A stretch of DNA of 64,000 nt from Eutrigla gurnardus (lineage: Eukaryota; Chordata; Actinopteri; Perciformes; Triglidae): contig OY741265.1 in assembly GCA_963514095.1 (NCBI GenBank), positions 1,441,121 to 1,505,120 of the forward strand. Reading direction: 5' to 3'. The notes under the pieces were generated by a model. It made no database searches. It was not told where the DNA came from and saw only the letters and a list, made by a program, of their open reading frames with translations. The translations under genes and the position numbers were made by a program. Each line of letters opens with the position of its first letter. Position 1 is the first letter of the stretch. This document shows positions 45,801 to 58,279 of the stretch, one piece after another.

Positions 45801-47627
45801 TCAGCCCATCTCCCTCGCCCACCATCTTCGTTCTCACATAGTTTATTATTGTTGTGATTCGTTTAGGACCCCACACAGCGGCGGAGACGTTATCTTGTCA
45901 TCATACGAGTGGAGACTACGGGGAGAAAGGAGCCGTGGTTGTTTGAATTCATTTTGAGTTGTGCGATACAAACACATGCCTTCCATTCAGCACCTTCAGG
46001 TGGAGACGATGCTGATGGAAACCAGCTTCATCCACTCATGAAGGGCACGCCTGGGTGAACTCTCCAAAAACATGGAGATAGGCTGCTTCCATGAAGGCTG
46101 TGTCCCCATACGTGAAAGTGCCGAGTCCTCGGTCAGCATTGCCATGGAAACACAGCAAACAGACACCGTATTGCATGGTAACGTGTCGCCCTGTTCACCC
46201 ACCTACAGCACGACTCGGAGTCCAACAAGATGATGTCGTCCACTCTGCTGAAGTCGGACTCCTCCACGCTGCCGCCCAAGTCGATGAGCTCCACGCTGGA
46301 CGACGGCGAGGTGAAGAAGATCATGGAGGAGTGTAAGAGGCTGCAGATGGAGGCGCAGAGGCTACGGGAAGAAAACAAACAGATCAGGGTGAGTGAGACG
46401 CCTCCAGCATCACAGCCACTTAATGTTTGTGTTTCCCGACGACTCTAAAGACGAAGGGAGTCTCAGGTTCACACTGGACACGGAGGCTTTCGAGGTCCAG
46501 GTCTTTTAAATGTATTGCTTTGTTTGACCAACAGTCCAAACCCCAAAAAAATGAAGTAAAAAAAGAACAAAATATTCATAGTTTAGATGTTAAAACCTGT
46601 GAAATGTTGGCAATTTTAGCAAAAAAAAAAAGGGGACAATTTCTCCATTAACTGATTAATTTTCTTTCAACCAACTAATCAATTAATTTAAATTCACCTC
46701 TGATGTGTTGAACCTGGTTACACGGTTTAGTTCACACCACCGATCCATCTCCAGCCTTCAAAGTAAAGGCAGAGAGAAAGTGTCCACCACAGAGAGCAAA
46801 GAATGAGCAGCTCAAGCAGAATGAGCAGATGACATCACGGAACGTGTCACGTTGTGGTCATTTGACTCGTACTGATTGGATAAGCTAATCAAGAGGACGT
46901 TTGGCGGTTCCCTCCAACACGTTCCTTTGAATAGAGACAGAAACTCAACATTGAGGTTTTGAGTCGACCGCTGCGATCCATAAATCTGTGGCAGACCTCG
47001 AAGGGTTCGGAGCATGCAAGCCAATTTTGTTGGCGAATTGACGAGTTTGCCATCAATCACAGTGATCATTGGGGTACGTTTTTGTTCAGGTTTGGTTGGG
47101 AATGAGTCACATGCACTCATCACAGATGGCTGAAAGAAAAGTCAAACACCTCCTCCCCCTCCTCCCTGTTACGTTCTCGCCAGAGGTAGAACAACTGTTG
47201 GCTGCGCCGGCGGCTGAGATTAAACTAACAGACCCCCCCATCCCCACCCGCTGCTGGGAAATGAAGTGTGTCAAACGCCTGGCGCCTTCTGTGGTCCTCT
47301 GGGGATCGGGTCAGATGAAGAGTTCAACAGATCCCATTTCTTTGCACTTGTAAATAAATATCGGTCAGTCATTGACTGATTGAAGCTGACCATCTTCTTC
47401 ACTCTGGCTTCCTTCCATCGTTTCTTCTACCTCACTGTCTCACACCTTTCTCCTTGTCTTCCTCCATTCAGGAGGACGACGGTCTGCGGATGAGGAAGAG
47501 CAACGTGATGTCATCTCAGCACTCCTCCATGGGCCTGAAGAAGGAGGAGGGGCTGAGCGCCCGCTCCATGGCGCTCATCGTGCTCTTCTTCGTGGTGGGC
47601 GTCATCGTGGGCAAGTTGGTGTTGTAG
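33880..47627 (+). CDS. vapb: VAMP-associated protein B, 6 exons, complete
   Basis: Tail-anchored ER protein that recruits FFAT-motif proteins to membrane contact sites. Exons: 33880-33937, 39284-39436, 44046-44149, 45343-45423, 46209-46388, 47472-47627 (TAG). Junctions are GT-AG and in phase, totalling 732 bp and 243 residues, the same length as human VAPB. Order: N-terminal MSP domain (about residues 8-125) with FKVKTTAPRRYCVRPNSG and FDYDPNEKSKHKFMVQ, which holds the FFAT-binding surface; a Ser-rich linker; a coiled coil (EVKKIMEECKRLQ through REENKQI); and a C-terminal hydrophobic anchor (ALIVLFFVVGVIVGKLVL). Proline 56, the residue mutated in human ALS8, is present. The linker and the GVIVGK-type anchor fit VAPB better than VAPA. 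Intron 1 is 5.3 kb and intron 2 is 4.6 kb; both host a copy of the same 523-bp mobile repeat. Confidence 0.97.
34469..34970. mobile_element. 523-bp-family element, copy 2 (vapb intron 1)
   Basis: The left end CAGGGTTCCTACAG is intact, but the right end is degraded after GCACCTGTAC. There is a small internal deletion near the left side relative to the other copies. It carries the shared 103-codon frame at 34625-34936. Confidence 0.8.
35080..35345 (+). mobile_element. LINE 3' fragment in vapb intron 1
   Basis: TLHRLPGCFRVDFGVL is a degraded form of the LINE LHWLPV motif. The end, GTGCTCTATAAATAAAG, is typical of L2/Maui-type 3' tails. No intact frame remains. Confidence 0.6.
39515..39905. repeat. 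Dispersed repeat, TTCAACTTTATTGTCATTGT type
   Basis: TTCAACTTTATTGTCATTGT followed by GCA-rich AAAGTGCAAAGTG and CAAAGTGCAGTGTAG words resembles a very common fish non-LTR or SINE-like 3' region. Boundaries are approximate. It lies in vapb intron 2. Confidence 0.5.
39906..44045. other. vapb: Remainder of vapb intron 2
   Basis: Apart from the 523-bp element at 41470-41992, I see no exon or RNA gene. Short overlapping ORFs at 42900-43260 have no recognisable product. Confidence 0.6.
41470..41992. mobile_element. 523-bp nonautonomous element, copy 3 (vapb intron 2)
   Basis: The left end CAGGATTCCTACA and right end TGTAGGAACCCTG are inverted repeats; the length is 523 bp, the same as copy 1. 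It carries the shared 103-codon frame at 41637-41948. Confidence 0.85.
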
Positions 47628-50085
47628 ACGGCGGCGGGCCGCAGCATGCACGGGGATGGAAACAAACGGGATCTGGAGTTGGGAATCAGAAATGCCATAT
47701 CCGCTGGGTGGGGGTGGGGGGTGGTAAGAGTTTTGATTCAGTCTCATTTATGTAAAAAAAATCTAAAATCAAAAGGTAATGTATGAGAAAATAAAGAGAA
47801 AAAAATGATTCATCATCTTAAGAACAAATACTACGTAATCATCACATGACCATGGCCCCCCCTCCTCTCATGTAAACACATGACTGGTTCTGTGAGCGCA
47901 ATGGAAATGTGATTTCAGTGATCCAGACCCATTTTCTAACACTGGCAAGGTGGTGTTGGTTCAAGTCAGTTTGCAATCGTGTGAATGCCCCCCCCCCCCC
48001 CGCTGTACAATTTATCCAGGTGTTTCTTCCAGCTACACCCCTTTAAGGAAGGGATCTACCAGAGAGACGACCCACACGGTCGGGGTTACGCACACAGGGC
48101 TATCAAACCGACTCCTGCAATCAGACGCTCATAAAACCGGCTTCTCTGGGATTGTAGAACAACCTTGATCGGTGTGAAACACGACACCGCTGGCATTTTC
48201 TTTACCTCGCTTTCACTTCCCCTCTACGTATGCCGTCCCCGTCTCCCACCACGCCCCCGGGTGTTAAGAGGGGATGTTTGATTGCATGCGTACACGTACA
48301 CACACATACACGCAGTGTTGCATCTGGACATTTGACTCTAATTTAATTGCTTTTATAATGGTGGTTGTAGGTTTGCACAATTACATTTTCAATTTTTTTT
48401 CTTTGTTTATTTTTTTCCTGTTTTATTGCATTTTTATGATTTTTTTGGGGGGGGGGGGGTTAGGGTTGAAGCATTTAAGAATATTGCAGCTACAAGAAAT
48501 GAGCTCCAGATTTGTAGGATTAGATCATTTCTGTAAATGTCATCCAGATGAAAGGCTTGCCTTGTGACCTATTTGGGCAAGTTGTTCTCAGGCCAAGCCG
48601 GAGGTATAGATATATACACAGAGTGTGTGTGTGTGTGTGTATATAAAAATACATAAACATGCACACAGAAAGCATGCATACATGTAGAGAGACAGGCGAT
48701 GGTTCTACGTTTCCCTGACAACAACACCACCACGGTCCTGTTACGGTGTCCTCACAGAGGACTTTCTTGTTTTCTCATATTTTCGTTCTGTTTTGGGGCA
48801 AATGTCTGTCAGAGATCAACTGTTTCACGCTGCTCCAGCTCTCTGCTGCTAAGGTTTTTGTTTTTTTCCCACTCCACTGCAGGCCTGTGTTCAGTTTGTG
48901 GTGTTTGTTTAGCATTTATCCGTTGCTTATTAATGTTATATCCTCATGCATTTGAAGTCGTGTTCATTTTTAATGCACTAGGATTAAGCTGGTTTCTCCT
49001 TTGATCTTCCTGCAGCGTACTTTTCCCCTTCAAGCAACAGAGTGGGGAAAAAGCATACAGCCTAGTTTATTCCCTTCAGGGGACCACATGATGACGTTGT
49101 ACTGTTCCAGAGCCCACGCTTATTTTTCTTGGTCAAAAACAAAAACATACTCTCCAATTGTTTTCATCTTCAAATGTGCATGAGGGAGAGGACAAAAAGC
49201 AGTGGAGAGTCGCATTCTGCTTGGTGGTGTTGAGAGGAAAAGGAGAGGTTTATGATTTTATCCCATGCACCCCCATTAAAATCAAACGTTAGACCGCTCC
49301 ACGTCACTTCATGATACGTGGGCTGGTAGATGATGGATATGACTGACGGGTAAGAGACTAAGAATATATATATGAGCTTGTGTTTCTACTGTATCTCTGT
49401 GAAGTTGTTAGGTGGAGGATGACTTGCTGCTTAGAGGGAGGGCACAGCAGACCTGAGCTACAGTCCCACCTGGGGGTCTCAGACCTGGGTCATGTAGTAC
49501 TCGTCGTAGACCTGAGCTACCGTCCCACCTGGGGGTCTCAGACCTGGGTCATGTAGTACTCGTCGTAGACCTGAGCTACCATCCCACCTGGGGGTCTCAG
49601 ACCTGGGCCGTGTAGTACTCGTCGTAGACCTGAGCTACCGTCCCACCTGGGGGTTTCAGACCTGGGTCATGTAGTACTCGCAGGGAACGCTTCTTGTTCA
49701 ATCAATCCTGGTCGGAGTATCACAACATTTTACGTGAATTTACGGTCATGTGATCAATAATGTGCTGCTGTCCTGCCCCGACACAGTGAACCCACTCCTG
49801 TGGTACTCCAAGCAGGATTTAACAAACAACAACAACCACGTGAATACTAACTGATCCAGGCTCCGGTTGCAAAACACACTACACTGACCATCACCGTGAT
49901 CAATGTAAGCAGTCGGCAAACTGTTTTGTATGTATATAAATAAATAAATAAGTCTATCTGAGAAAAAAGATGAATATTCCTAGTTCATGTAGTCTCTCTG
50001 GTGTATAAAAACAACCCAACCTGGTTGGACTATGTAGCATCTTAATAAATTAAATGAATAAAGCCCTACTGCACCGTGTGAAGTC
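47628..50085 (+). other. vapb: Putative vapb 3' UTR
   Basis: No further exon is supportable. An early AATAAA lies near 47788; strong paired signals at 50044-50049 and 50057-50062 are followed by a GT-rich stretch, suggesting a distal end near 50085. The region includes poly-C/G runs (47989-48001, 48447-48459) and the 59-bp tandem repeat. Confidence 0.5.
49449..49685. repeat. 59-bp tandem repeat, four copies
   Basis: Unit starts at 49449, 49508, 49567 and 49626, each beginning AGACCTGAGCTAC and containing CCCACCTGGGGGT and CATGTAGTACTCG. The copies differ by single bases. It lies in the putative vapb 3' UTR. Confidence 0.93.
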
Positions 50086-50317
50086 ATTTCCTGTTGTACA
50101 TGCAGGATGTGTGTGTACACATATACACACACATATACATATTGATACTCTGACGTGTGATGAATGTGTGAGAGAAACTAGAGACGGTCTAACTGAAACA
50201 CTTTAAATAAGGGATGTGACGTTAAGGTGGCTGAAATATAAAGCATTTAAATAAACTGTTGATGGCTGGATTGAAAGCAGGATTTCCTTTTAAAGAGGAA
50301 ACCACAGATACTATAAC

Positions 50318-50791
50318 CAGGGCTCGAGATTCATGGTGTCCTGTTGTAACATAGAAATTGCTATTAGATAGATAGATATTTTGTCTGGGACAATATCGGG
50401 ACAGTGAAAGAAATGTCAAAGCAAAATTTGAAATGTGTGTTATTTTCAAAGTCATTGAATATGAGTATCTAGAATTTATCTTTAGTAATGGTTAGCAGCC
50501 AAATTCTTCTCTTCTTTATCTTTGACTGTAGCGTGTGTTACAACAGGATAGAAAAAAAAGATGAATTTTCACATGTTTAATAAAAAGATTACATTTTTCA
50601 AACTAATATGGTGGAGTCCATAGTATAATGATTAAGGGACAAAAAAGGATTGAATTAAATGTATTCTGCATAACTGGGGGGTAACGACAAGAATATACAT
50701 TTGGGACACTGTTGGTTTTATCCGGGACAATACAAAGTAGAATCCGGGACAGTTGTGGGACCCTGAAGAAAAAAGTTCCCTTCGATCCCTG
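50318..50791. mobile_element. hAT-like MITE with 8-bp target duplication
   Basis: The left end CAGGGCTCGAGATTC and right end TTCGATCCCTG are inverted. The flanks are ACTATAAC (50310-50317) and CCTATAAC (50792-50799), a 7/8 match as expected for an hAT 8-bp duplication. No transposase frame is present. Confidence 0.8.
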
Positions 50792-52779
50792 CCTATAACG
50801 TTGTCAGGCTCAGATTGGACAGTAAACAAAGGGGGTGTTGTCATGTTTTGTTCAGTTCTAAATAGTTTTTTTTAAAGAGGGGAAAGCTAACAAGTGGCTA
50901 AATGAGACATAAAACGTCATCGTGGTGCACAGACAATCACCTTCAAGTCAATGTCAATAAAACAAAAGAATTACTGTCCAGAATCATTCCAGAAAAAGAG
51001 TACCAGTGCAATGATAACTTCCAAAGTTGTTCTACAAAAATATGTCATCCCTGCACCAATCCATCACCTGGCAGCCACATTACCCATAATGCAACGGTTT
51101 CACCGGTTCATTGAGGTAGTAGACACTAATGTAACCTCAAGCAGAGGTTTGGTGAGCTCACTTATAACATATGAAGTACTCTGCAGAAATACACAAAGAT
51201 ACTTCACTCGTCACAGAGATGAAGGAGTTATTTAGGATCTGTTGAGAATAAAAGGTGGATAACATGTTGGCGGTGTCTGAGGAGACGTGAGCCGCCCTGA
51301 GCACAGGAACACATGGGAAACGACCGGTTAACGCCGCGGTCGCTCTCACGTTACCGGCGAGTCACAGCGGCGAGCTCTCGTTTCTCTAACGGATCAAATA
51401 TGCAGCGAGGGCTGGAAAACCAGCCGTACGTGTTCTGAAGGTATTTTCCAGATTGATCAAAGACTCCTCCAGCCGTCTGGCATGTTAGTTGTCACCACGC
51501 TGCTTGGTTTGGCAGCAGGATCGGTGTGTGAAGATATACAGCTGCGAGGGAATTAATTACCCCCTTGATTTCTCCAACTGCAGCCGCGGTGTCGACGAGT
51601 AAAAGAAAAGCCCGTGATTCATCGGCTGTTATTTTATCAGCAATAAGCCGGCGGTGTTTCTGTCTGCACGTCCAGGCCGGAGGCAGCGGAGCAGCGTCGG
51701 TGGCTGGAAACCCCCCGCTGTGCACCTGAGCCGGTAGCCGCTCAGCTGTTTGGCTTGGCGGCCACGAGATGGTGGAAACTCACTAATATTAATTTACTTT
51801 TCTACATTCTGTTGGGAAATGATCCATTTCCAAGGAAAATCACGGAGGAATGTTTAAAAAATACCGGGGAGATGAAAAACTAGAAGAAGTCCTGATGTTT
51901 GCTGCCGACCTGAAGAAGAGGTCAACGCGACAGCAGCCCAGGTTTGAGTCTCGTCGTATTTGCCAGGCGACTCGCAGCCAAGAAACACGCCTCCATAAAA
52001 CCACAACATGTCGTTTTAACATTTCTTTTGCATGTATGGATTAAACAATCTAAATATAACGTGTTAATTAACGAGTTTTAGACAGATTGCGTTACATTTG
52101 GACACTCAGGTAGGCTGTTTCCTCCCATTTCCACTCTTCATGCCAACCGGCTGCTGTATTATATTTATTATCACTTATTGGACGTGATATAAGTCTTCTA
52201 ATGTAATCTAATATTTAATGAGCGTATTGAATTATTGCTTTTTTAAAGTTATTTCGTCAGTGTAAATCCTGTACCCCAGACCTATTATTACTTTATCCCT
52301 TTTCTTTTGTGCAAAAAAAAAATCCAATTACCTTTTCTTCTGATCTTACTTAAAACCCCTTCGTAGAAAAGTAATAAAGTGATAACCTCTCCCATCGTCA
52401 TATGCAAAGAAGGTCACACAACATGGAAATGACTATAAAGATTTATAATTAATAATTATCGATTGTCAGTCCTATAGATTCTACTAAATCCATCTGCTAC
52501 AATAAATAAATAGAATGAATCGTTTTGGCTTCAACGATCGATATAAATGCATTTATCGGATGAATCGTGATTCTTACTTATGATTAATGTTTTAATACGT
52601 TTAAGACACTCTCTCTCCTGCCAGCATGTAGTCTATTGAATAATGTTCAAAATAACTGAGCAATGTTTAATTACATTTTTGTATTCAGCATAAAATGTTA
52701 TGCAGGTTTACTTTTTTCTAGAATAAATATGTTATTTTTCACCTTTCAGAAGAATACAGATAGTCTCACTTGCATTATT

Positions 52780-52950
52780 GCATGTTTATTTCATGGATAT
52801 AGAATTTTGGTTACAAGTTACTGAATTGATCGTTTACAGAATCGAATCGAATCGTTACAACAACAAAAAATCGTCCTTGAATCGAATCGCCAACTACTGT
52901 ATCGTTAATCAAATCGAAGTGAAGCCAAAGATTCACACCCCTATAAATCA
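52780..52950. repeat. Degenerate ATCGAATCGAATCG repeat
   Basis: Repeated AATCGAATCG words end in GATTCACACCCCTATA, a form common at the edge of old fish DNA transposons. The left border is not identified. Confidence 0.4.
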
Positions 52951-54881
52951 TGCATGAACAAATACATCACAGATATATTTGGGGTCAATTAGACCTGATT
53001 CTGTCGTTCAAGTGAACACATGTAATATTGTTTTTACTTGTTCTCGTGAACAAGAACAAACAGAAATCTAAATATAGATCATATGAATATTAATTTATAT
53101 TTTAAAGCTGTAGTCTCCGAGACTTTGAACTGAAATGTCTCGTCATTCTCAGATTTCAGAAACAGTTCAAATCTATTAAAAAAAAAAAAACGTTGGATAT
53201 ATTTTTGAGCTATTAAAAAGGGCTGTTGTGTTTAAATGTAGTCCCAGATCAAAACACACACATTTCATAAATTAATACTCATAGCCAAGACCATTTAACG
53301 ATCAACGCTAAAATAGATAGAAATAGAATATAGATTAGAAAAGTGCTCAGAAGAGACTCAACACAGGTTAATAATCCTGACTGTACACAGTATTGATATC
53401 CTACTTTACCATTTCTCGACTTCATACTGAACGGCTGGTTTTAATTATTCATACAGACCACAAACATAAAGCCATATCAGTCACTGACCTCTGACCCTCA
53501 TGCTGGATGTGTTTTACAGCCCACAGATTGAAACTTAAACTGATCTCTAACCAGTGGATCTGGTTTTGTTGAAGTCTGTCTGGCTGCACTTCAACATTGG
53601 AAAAAATAATAATAAAAGATTTAATTACGCATCGGCCTGACACTCTCTTCGTGGTGTTAACTGTGTGCAATAATTACTTTTGGCAAAGGGATGAGTATTG
53701 TTTTACACGAGTAGTAAAAGAATCCATCTCCTGCTTCATCAACAGGTTTTACATATTTGGCACGTTCATATATACCCTTTATGCATTTTCCAAGTGAAAC
53801 AATATACTCTGGACTCTGGCATAGTTGTTTGGCACACAATAAGCCAAATTTCATGCAAATTTTCTGCATACAAGAGGTCCCTGTACGGGTTTTGAGAAGG
53901 TTGCAGCCTGCCAGAGCGGTTGGAGGCGGGACAACTGGCAGCGGAGGGGTGCAGTCTGGAAGAACCAGCCCTGCTGTGGCAGATCTCTGCAGCAAGAAAC
54001 CCCTTCAATCACTTGTGTGATCTTAACCCCAGAACAGAAACATGACCTGGTTTAACAAGCCACCAGGACTGACGGATGGCTCTTGGGGGAACGCTTCTGT
54101 CAAAATGAGTCCCAAAGGCAACAAATATGTTGGAGAGGTTGTCTCATACTGGATGATGGAAGTCACTGTTCATTTGTTATGTAGTTATGTGTGGCAAAAG
54201 ACAACGCTTAGGGATCTTTAGCGCCCTCAAACCATGAAAAAGAAGAGAATATACACGTATTTTACCTTCAGGCAGATTGTACTTTTTACTCCACTATGAT
54301 TATTTAACAACTGTAATTACTAGTTACTTTTCAGAACAAAAAAACAAACACCTGACACGATGGACGTGCATTGGTAAAGCTGAAGCCAGTCGTTCCCAAC
54401 GACCCGTTACTGAAGAGCATCATCTGTCCGGGCCCGTTGTCACATTTCACATGTCTCCGAGTTGTTAGCGGTTCCACAAAGTAAGTGATTTCCCCTCTAA
54501 ACTGCTCACATGGTTTCCATTACGTTACAGTTTGAGGCTCAAAGAGGTAAAATTATCCAATATTTTCCAAAAAAGCAGAGATCAGAGAACAGTCAAAAGA
54601 ATTAATATAGAAAGAAAAATGTGGGTTATTTTCCTTCTCTCGCAATCTCACAACCCCTGAGGGTTTAACCTTTGACCCTTCAGAAGGGGCCAGACCTGTA
54701 AACTTGGAACCACTAAACTATGAAACCTTATATAACTGTCAATTAATTAAATTAATTTGAGGTACTACTTGTACTTAGTGTTTTCACTATATACAGCTTT
54801 ATACTTCTATATATAAGAAAACAAGGTAGTAAATAAGGATTACGACAAAGATAACTGGACAGTGGAAATCATTCCTTGACT

Positions 54882-54883
<2 letters not shown>

Positions 54884-54938
<55 letters not shown>

Positions 54939-54939
54939 T
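54884..54939. repeat. (TAA)n microsatellite
   Basis: About 18 uninterrupted trinucleotides. Confidence 0.95.
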
Positions 54940-56295
54940 GTTTGTCACTGGGGCCTTTTTTCTGTAAAACAAGTACTTTTAATACTTCTTTCATTTGCAG
55001 GACGTGTATCTGTTTGAAGTATTTGTACATTGTTGAACTGGAAGTTTTACCGAAGTGAAATATTTCTTTCTCAGGATCTGTTCAGTAGTTGGTGAAGTAT
55101 GAGGTCATCACAGGAAGAACCCCCCCCCCCCCCCCCCCCTGTGTTTGGCACAACATCAAGCAGGAAAAGACGCTGCAGATCTTTGGGCACAAAACACAAT
55201 CCTTTGTTCATTTGTCTCCGAACCAAGAGGACGCAGCTTTCAATAGAAACTCATTTGTTTCAACTGAGCCCTAAACTGAAGTCTGATGTTATCTTTTATG
55301 GGGCAGCTGCAGCTCATATTCTTATAGAAATAATGGGATTTTCTTAACGGGGCCTGAAATTTGAATGAGTGAGCGAGGTTGGAAGTTAGCCAGTACTACT
55401 GCAGTGATGTCATCCCAATGAGTGTGTGTGTGTGTGTGTGTGTATTAACTGCTAGATTTTTACAGGAAGGCAGGAGATGGGACCTCGGCTGTATTTTCTA
55501 TTCAAAAGCAGCACTGTGTATCTTTTACCAGAACATTTGTCAGACGAAACCACCAAACTGTTTGTGGTTTGGAAACTTGGTTTAGCTGAAAGGAAACTCC
55601 GTTGGGCTTGTTTTGTTTTCTCTCTTTTTCTTTACAGTCTATAGGAACATTCCTCCCGAAGTCATACGAAGAGGTTGAAGGCTACAGAAAGCCAAACAGC
55701 ATCTAGAAGCTTGCATGTCATATTGGCTCGTAGTACAGCTTCGCCATTTTCTTCCCCTGTTGTCGGTGAGGAGGCGAAGGTGGTCCATAAGAGTTACAAC
55801 TATGGACAAACTTATATTCTGATTTATTAGCTGCAGGGTGAAAAGGACACGAGGTAGGCAACGGACAACTATGTTGATAACTGATTAATGTGTCAATTAT
55901 GATAAAAAGCATTATTTCCAACTCATGAATGCTCAAATGTGTTCCCAACGACTGAATAGATTTTAAGTGATTTGGTGTTGCAGCACACAGTCCAACAGCA
56001 GGTTTCCATGAGGAGCAAGTGGAGTTTGTAATAAGTTTGTTACTTTACTTGTGAGTCAACAAACGACCTAATAATATATTAATAAGACCCCTTACTAATA
56101 ACACTTCTCATGCTTTCACCTCACCTGAGTTCCACTGATACACTCTTGCTATGTGGCCAAAAAAATGTTCACGCAATTACCCAAGAATAAATAAAATGAT
56201 AGAATGAATTAAGTTTGGAAAGGCACTAGCTTACCACACACTCACTACAACTGAAATAATGCCATGTTAGTGTGTATACTTCTATGGGAGGTTAC

Positions 56296-56464
56296 CTGGA
56301 ACAAGGCGGGGCAGGAGACGGACAGGCGAAGTACGGAGAGGAAAGGCTGCATGCAGATTTCAGTCCAGACCCAGTCCAGACCCCCAATGGTCCAACAGGT
56401 GAAGCTGGAGTAGGCGGGAGGCATGTGGTCCTCACAGGGTCCAAGGAGAGTTCCACAGTCCTCT
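56296..56464 (-). other. Candidate minus-strand exon, unknown gene
   Basis: On the minus strand the segment is bounded by TTTAGACAG (acceptor-like) and TTCCAG followed by GTAACC (donor-like), with one frame open throughout (starts EDCGTLLGPCEDHMPPAY). No homologue is recognised. Its first part is repeated in the 113-bp array. It could be chance. Confidence 0.2.
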
Positions 56465-56761
56465 CTGTCTAAACGAGTACAGACGACATGTTAATCAACC
56501 GCTCATTAAGTCCTAGTCTAGTCAATCAAGTCCTAGTCTAGTCCTCACAGGGTCCAAGGAGAGTTCCACAGTCCTCTCTGTCTAAACGAGTACAGACGAC
56601 ATGTTAATCAACCGCTCATTAAGTCCTAGTCTAGTCAATCAAGTCCTAGTCTAGTCCTCACAGGGTCCAAGGAGAGTTCCACAGTCCTCTCTGTCTAAAC
56701 GAGTACAGACGACATGTTAATCAACCGCTCATTAAGTCCTAGTCTAGTCAATCAAGTCCTA

Positions 56762-57836
56762 GGGTGCAGTCGAATAGTCTTTTTTGCTTAGGAAGGTTCC
56801 TAACTGAAGAAGTGACCCGGAAGTAAACAAGTGGCCGCCATGATAAGAGCTGTTCGAATTCTCTAAATGCAAAGGAAAGGAGCTCCAATGCTTCCTTTCA
56901 GAGCTCCTTTAGCATAGGATGCAACGGACCTTCCTATGCGAAAGGAAAGGAGATTACACCGACCCACAATTCTTAGCGAGAGCAACATTTAAAGTGCCGC
57001 ACACCTCGGCCGTTAATGAAAACATACGATATGTGTATTTGCATATTTAACAATGACTTTCATGCAGACACATAGTAATTGGAATAGTGATGATAAATGT
57101 GTGGACAGTGATAATAATTGAATGTTTTTTTTTTATTTATTTCAATCATCATACAAATGTTTGACAAAAACGAAACTAAAACCACAAATGAAACGTAAAT
57201 AAAACAACGGTCAAACAGGAAGGAGGAGCTGCTGGACCTGAAGCCGGTCAGTGAACCAGCTGCTTATAAAACCAACATGTGGAGAAGTGGACGATGCGTT
57301 TTTTGTAGTCCATTTGTAGTTTCTCCAGCGCAGACGCACGTCAATCGCCGGTGCCGATCATCAGCTGTCAATCATCAGCGGCCGCGTTATAATGACGTAG
57401 CTTAGTGAAAGTCCGGTCGGAACATAGTTATTTAGGATTTTTATTTTTTTTATTTATTTATTTTTTTTGTTTGTTTGTATTTGGTTTGATTTATTTGTTT
57501 TTAAATATATTCTCATGGAATATTTGTTTGGTTTATTTTTTTTTTTTTTTTTTCTCATCCAACGATAATCGTCCAAATCCATTCTGATCCACACTCCAGT
57601 TCAGAAGGTGGCGGAAATGCACAAAAAGTTGTTTGCCAACCGCCATTAAAAAGAAGAAGAAGAAGAAGAAGAAGAAGTCCGGTCGGATTCTCTGAGCACC
57701 GCGGTCGACTTTTCCTAAATCCTTTTGAGTTCTCCTATCGCCTTTCCTTAACCCCGTGACGTTTTCCCCAGAGGTCAAGGAATAGGAGATAGGAATAGGA
57801 GTTAGGACCTTATTTTTTGACTATTCGACTGCACCC
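56762..57836. mobile_element. 1,075-bp Harbinger-like nonautonomous element
   Basis: Perfect 18-bp terminal inverted repeats, GGGTGCAGTCGAATAGTC and its complement, are flanked by CTA on both sides (56759-56761 and 57837-57839). A 3-bp duplication and GGG ends fit PIF/Harbinger. It contains no transposase frame and carries a nested LINE fragment. Confidence 0.85.
57422..57674 (+). mobile_element. LINE 3' fragment nested in the Harbinger-like element
   Basis: Flanked by a 13-bp direct repeat AAGTCCGGTCGGA at 57409-57421 and 57675-57687, the target duplication of a retro-insertion. The 3' end has AGAAGGTGGCGGAAATGCAC, CAACCGCCATTAAA and a (GAA)n tail, a familiar fish LINE tail. It is 5'-truncated to about 250 bp. 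Confidence 0.85.
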
Positions 57837-58279
57837 CTAGTCTAGTCCTCACAGGGTCCAAGGAGAGTTCCACAGTCCTCTCTGTCTAAACCAGTACAGA
57901 CAACATGTTAATCAACAGCTGGTTATCAGAGAAGAAGTCCTGGTCTAGATTAAATCCTAGTCTAGTCAAGTCCTGGTCTAGTCAACTCCTAGTCTGGTCT
58001 AGTCAAGTCCTAGACTAGTCAAGTCCTAGACTAGTCAAGTCAGAGTCCTAGTCTGGTCAAGTCCTAGTCTAGTTAAGTCCTGGTCTAGTTAAGTCCTGGT
58101 CTAATCAAGTCCCTGAGGGTTCAGGGTCTAAGTCTTTAGGGGGGACACTGGGATTGGGCTTCAGAGGATAAAAAAACTGCAGCCCCATTCTGTTGCTATG
58201 GCAACAGCTGGTCCAGCTCCACTTCCTGTCAGCTAACGCCACTGGGAGTAATAACAAACATGGCAGCCGGAAATAGAGA

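Larger units (their letters stand above)
50800..56270. other. Intergenic DNA with no supportable gene
   Basis: Short ORFs only, none with a recognisable domain. It contains the degenerate repeat at 52.8-52.95 kb, the TAA tract and a poly-C tract at about 55119-55139. Confidence 0.6.
56428..57950. repeat. 113-bp tandem array, four units, split by a transposon
   Basis: Units begin GTCCTCACAGGGTCCAAGG at 56428, 56541, 56654 and 57845. The first three are spaced exactly 113 bp; the fourth lies 1,191 bp after the third, which equals 113 plus 1,078 bp of inserted element and target duplication. A degenerate TCAAGTCCTAGTC array continues to about 58110. Confidence 0.92.
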
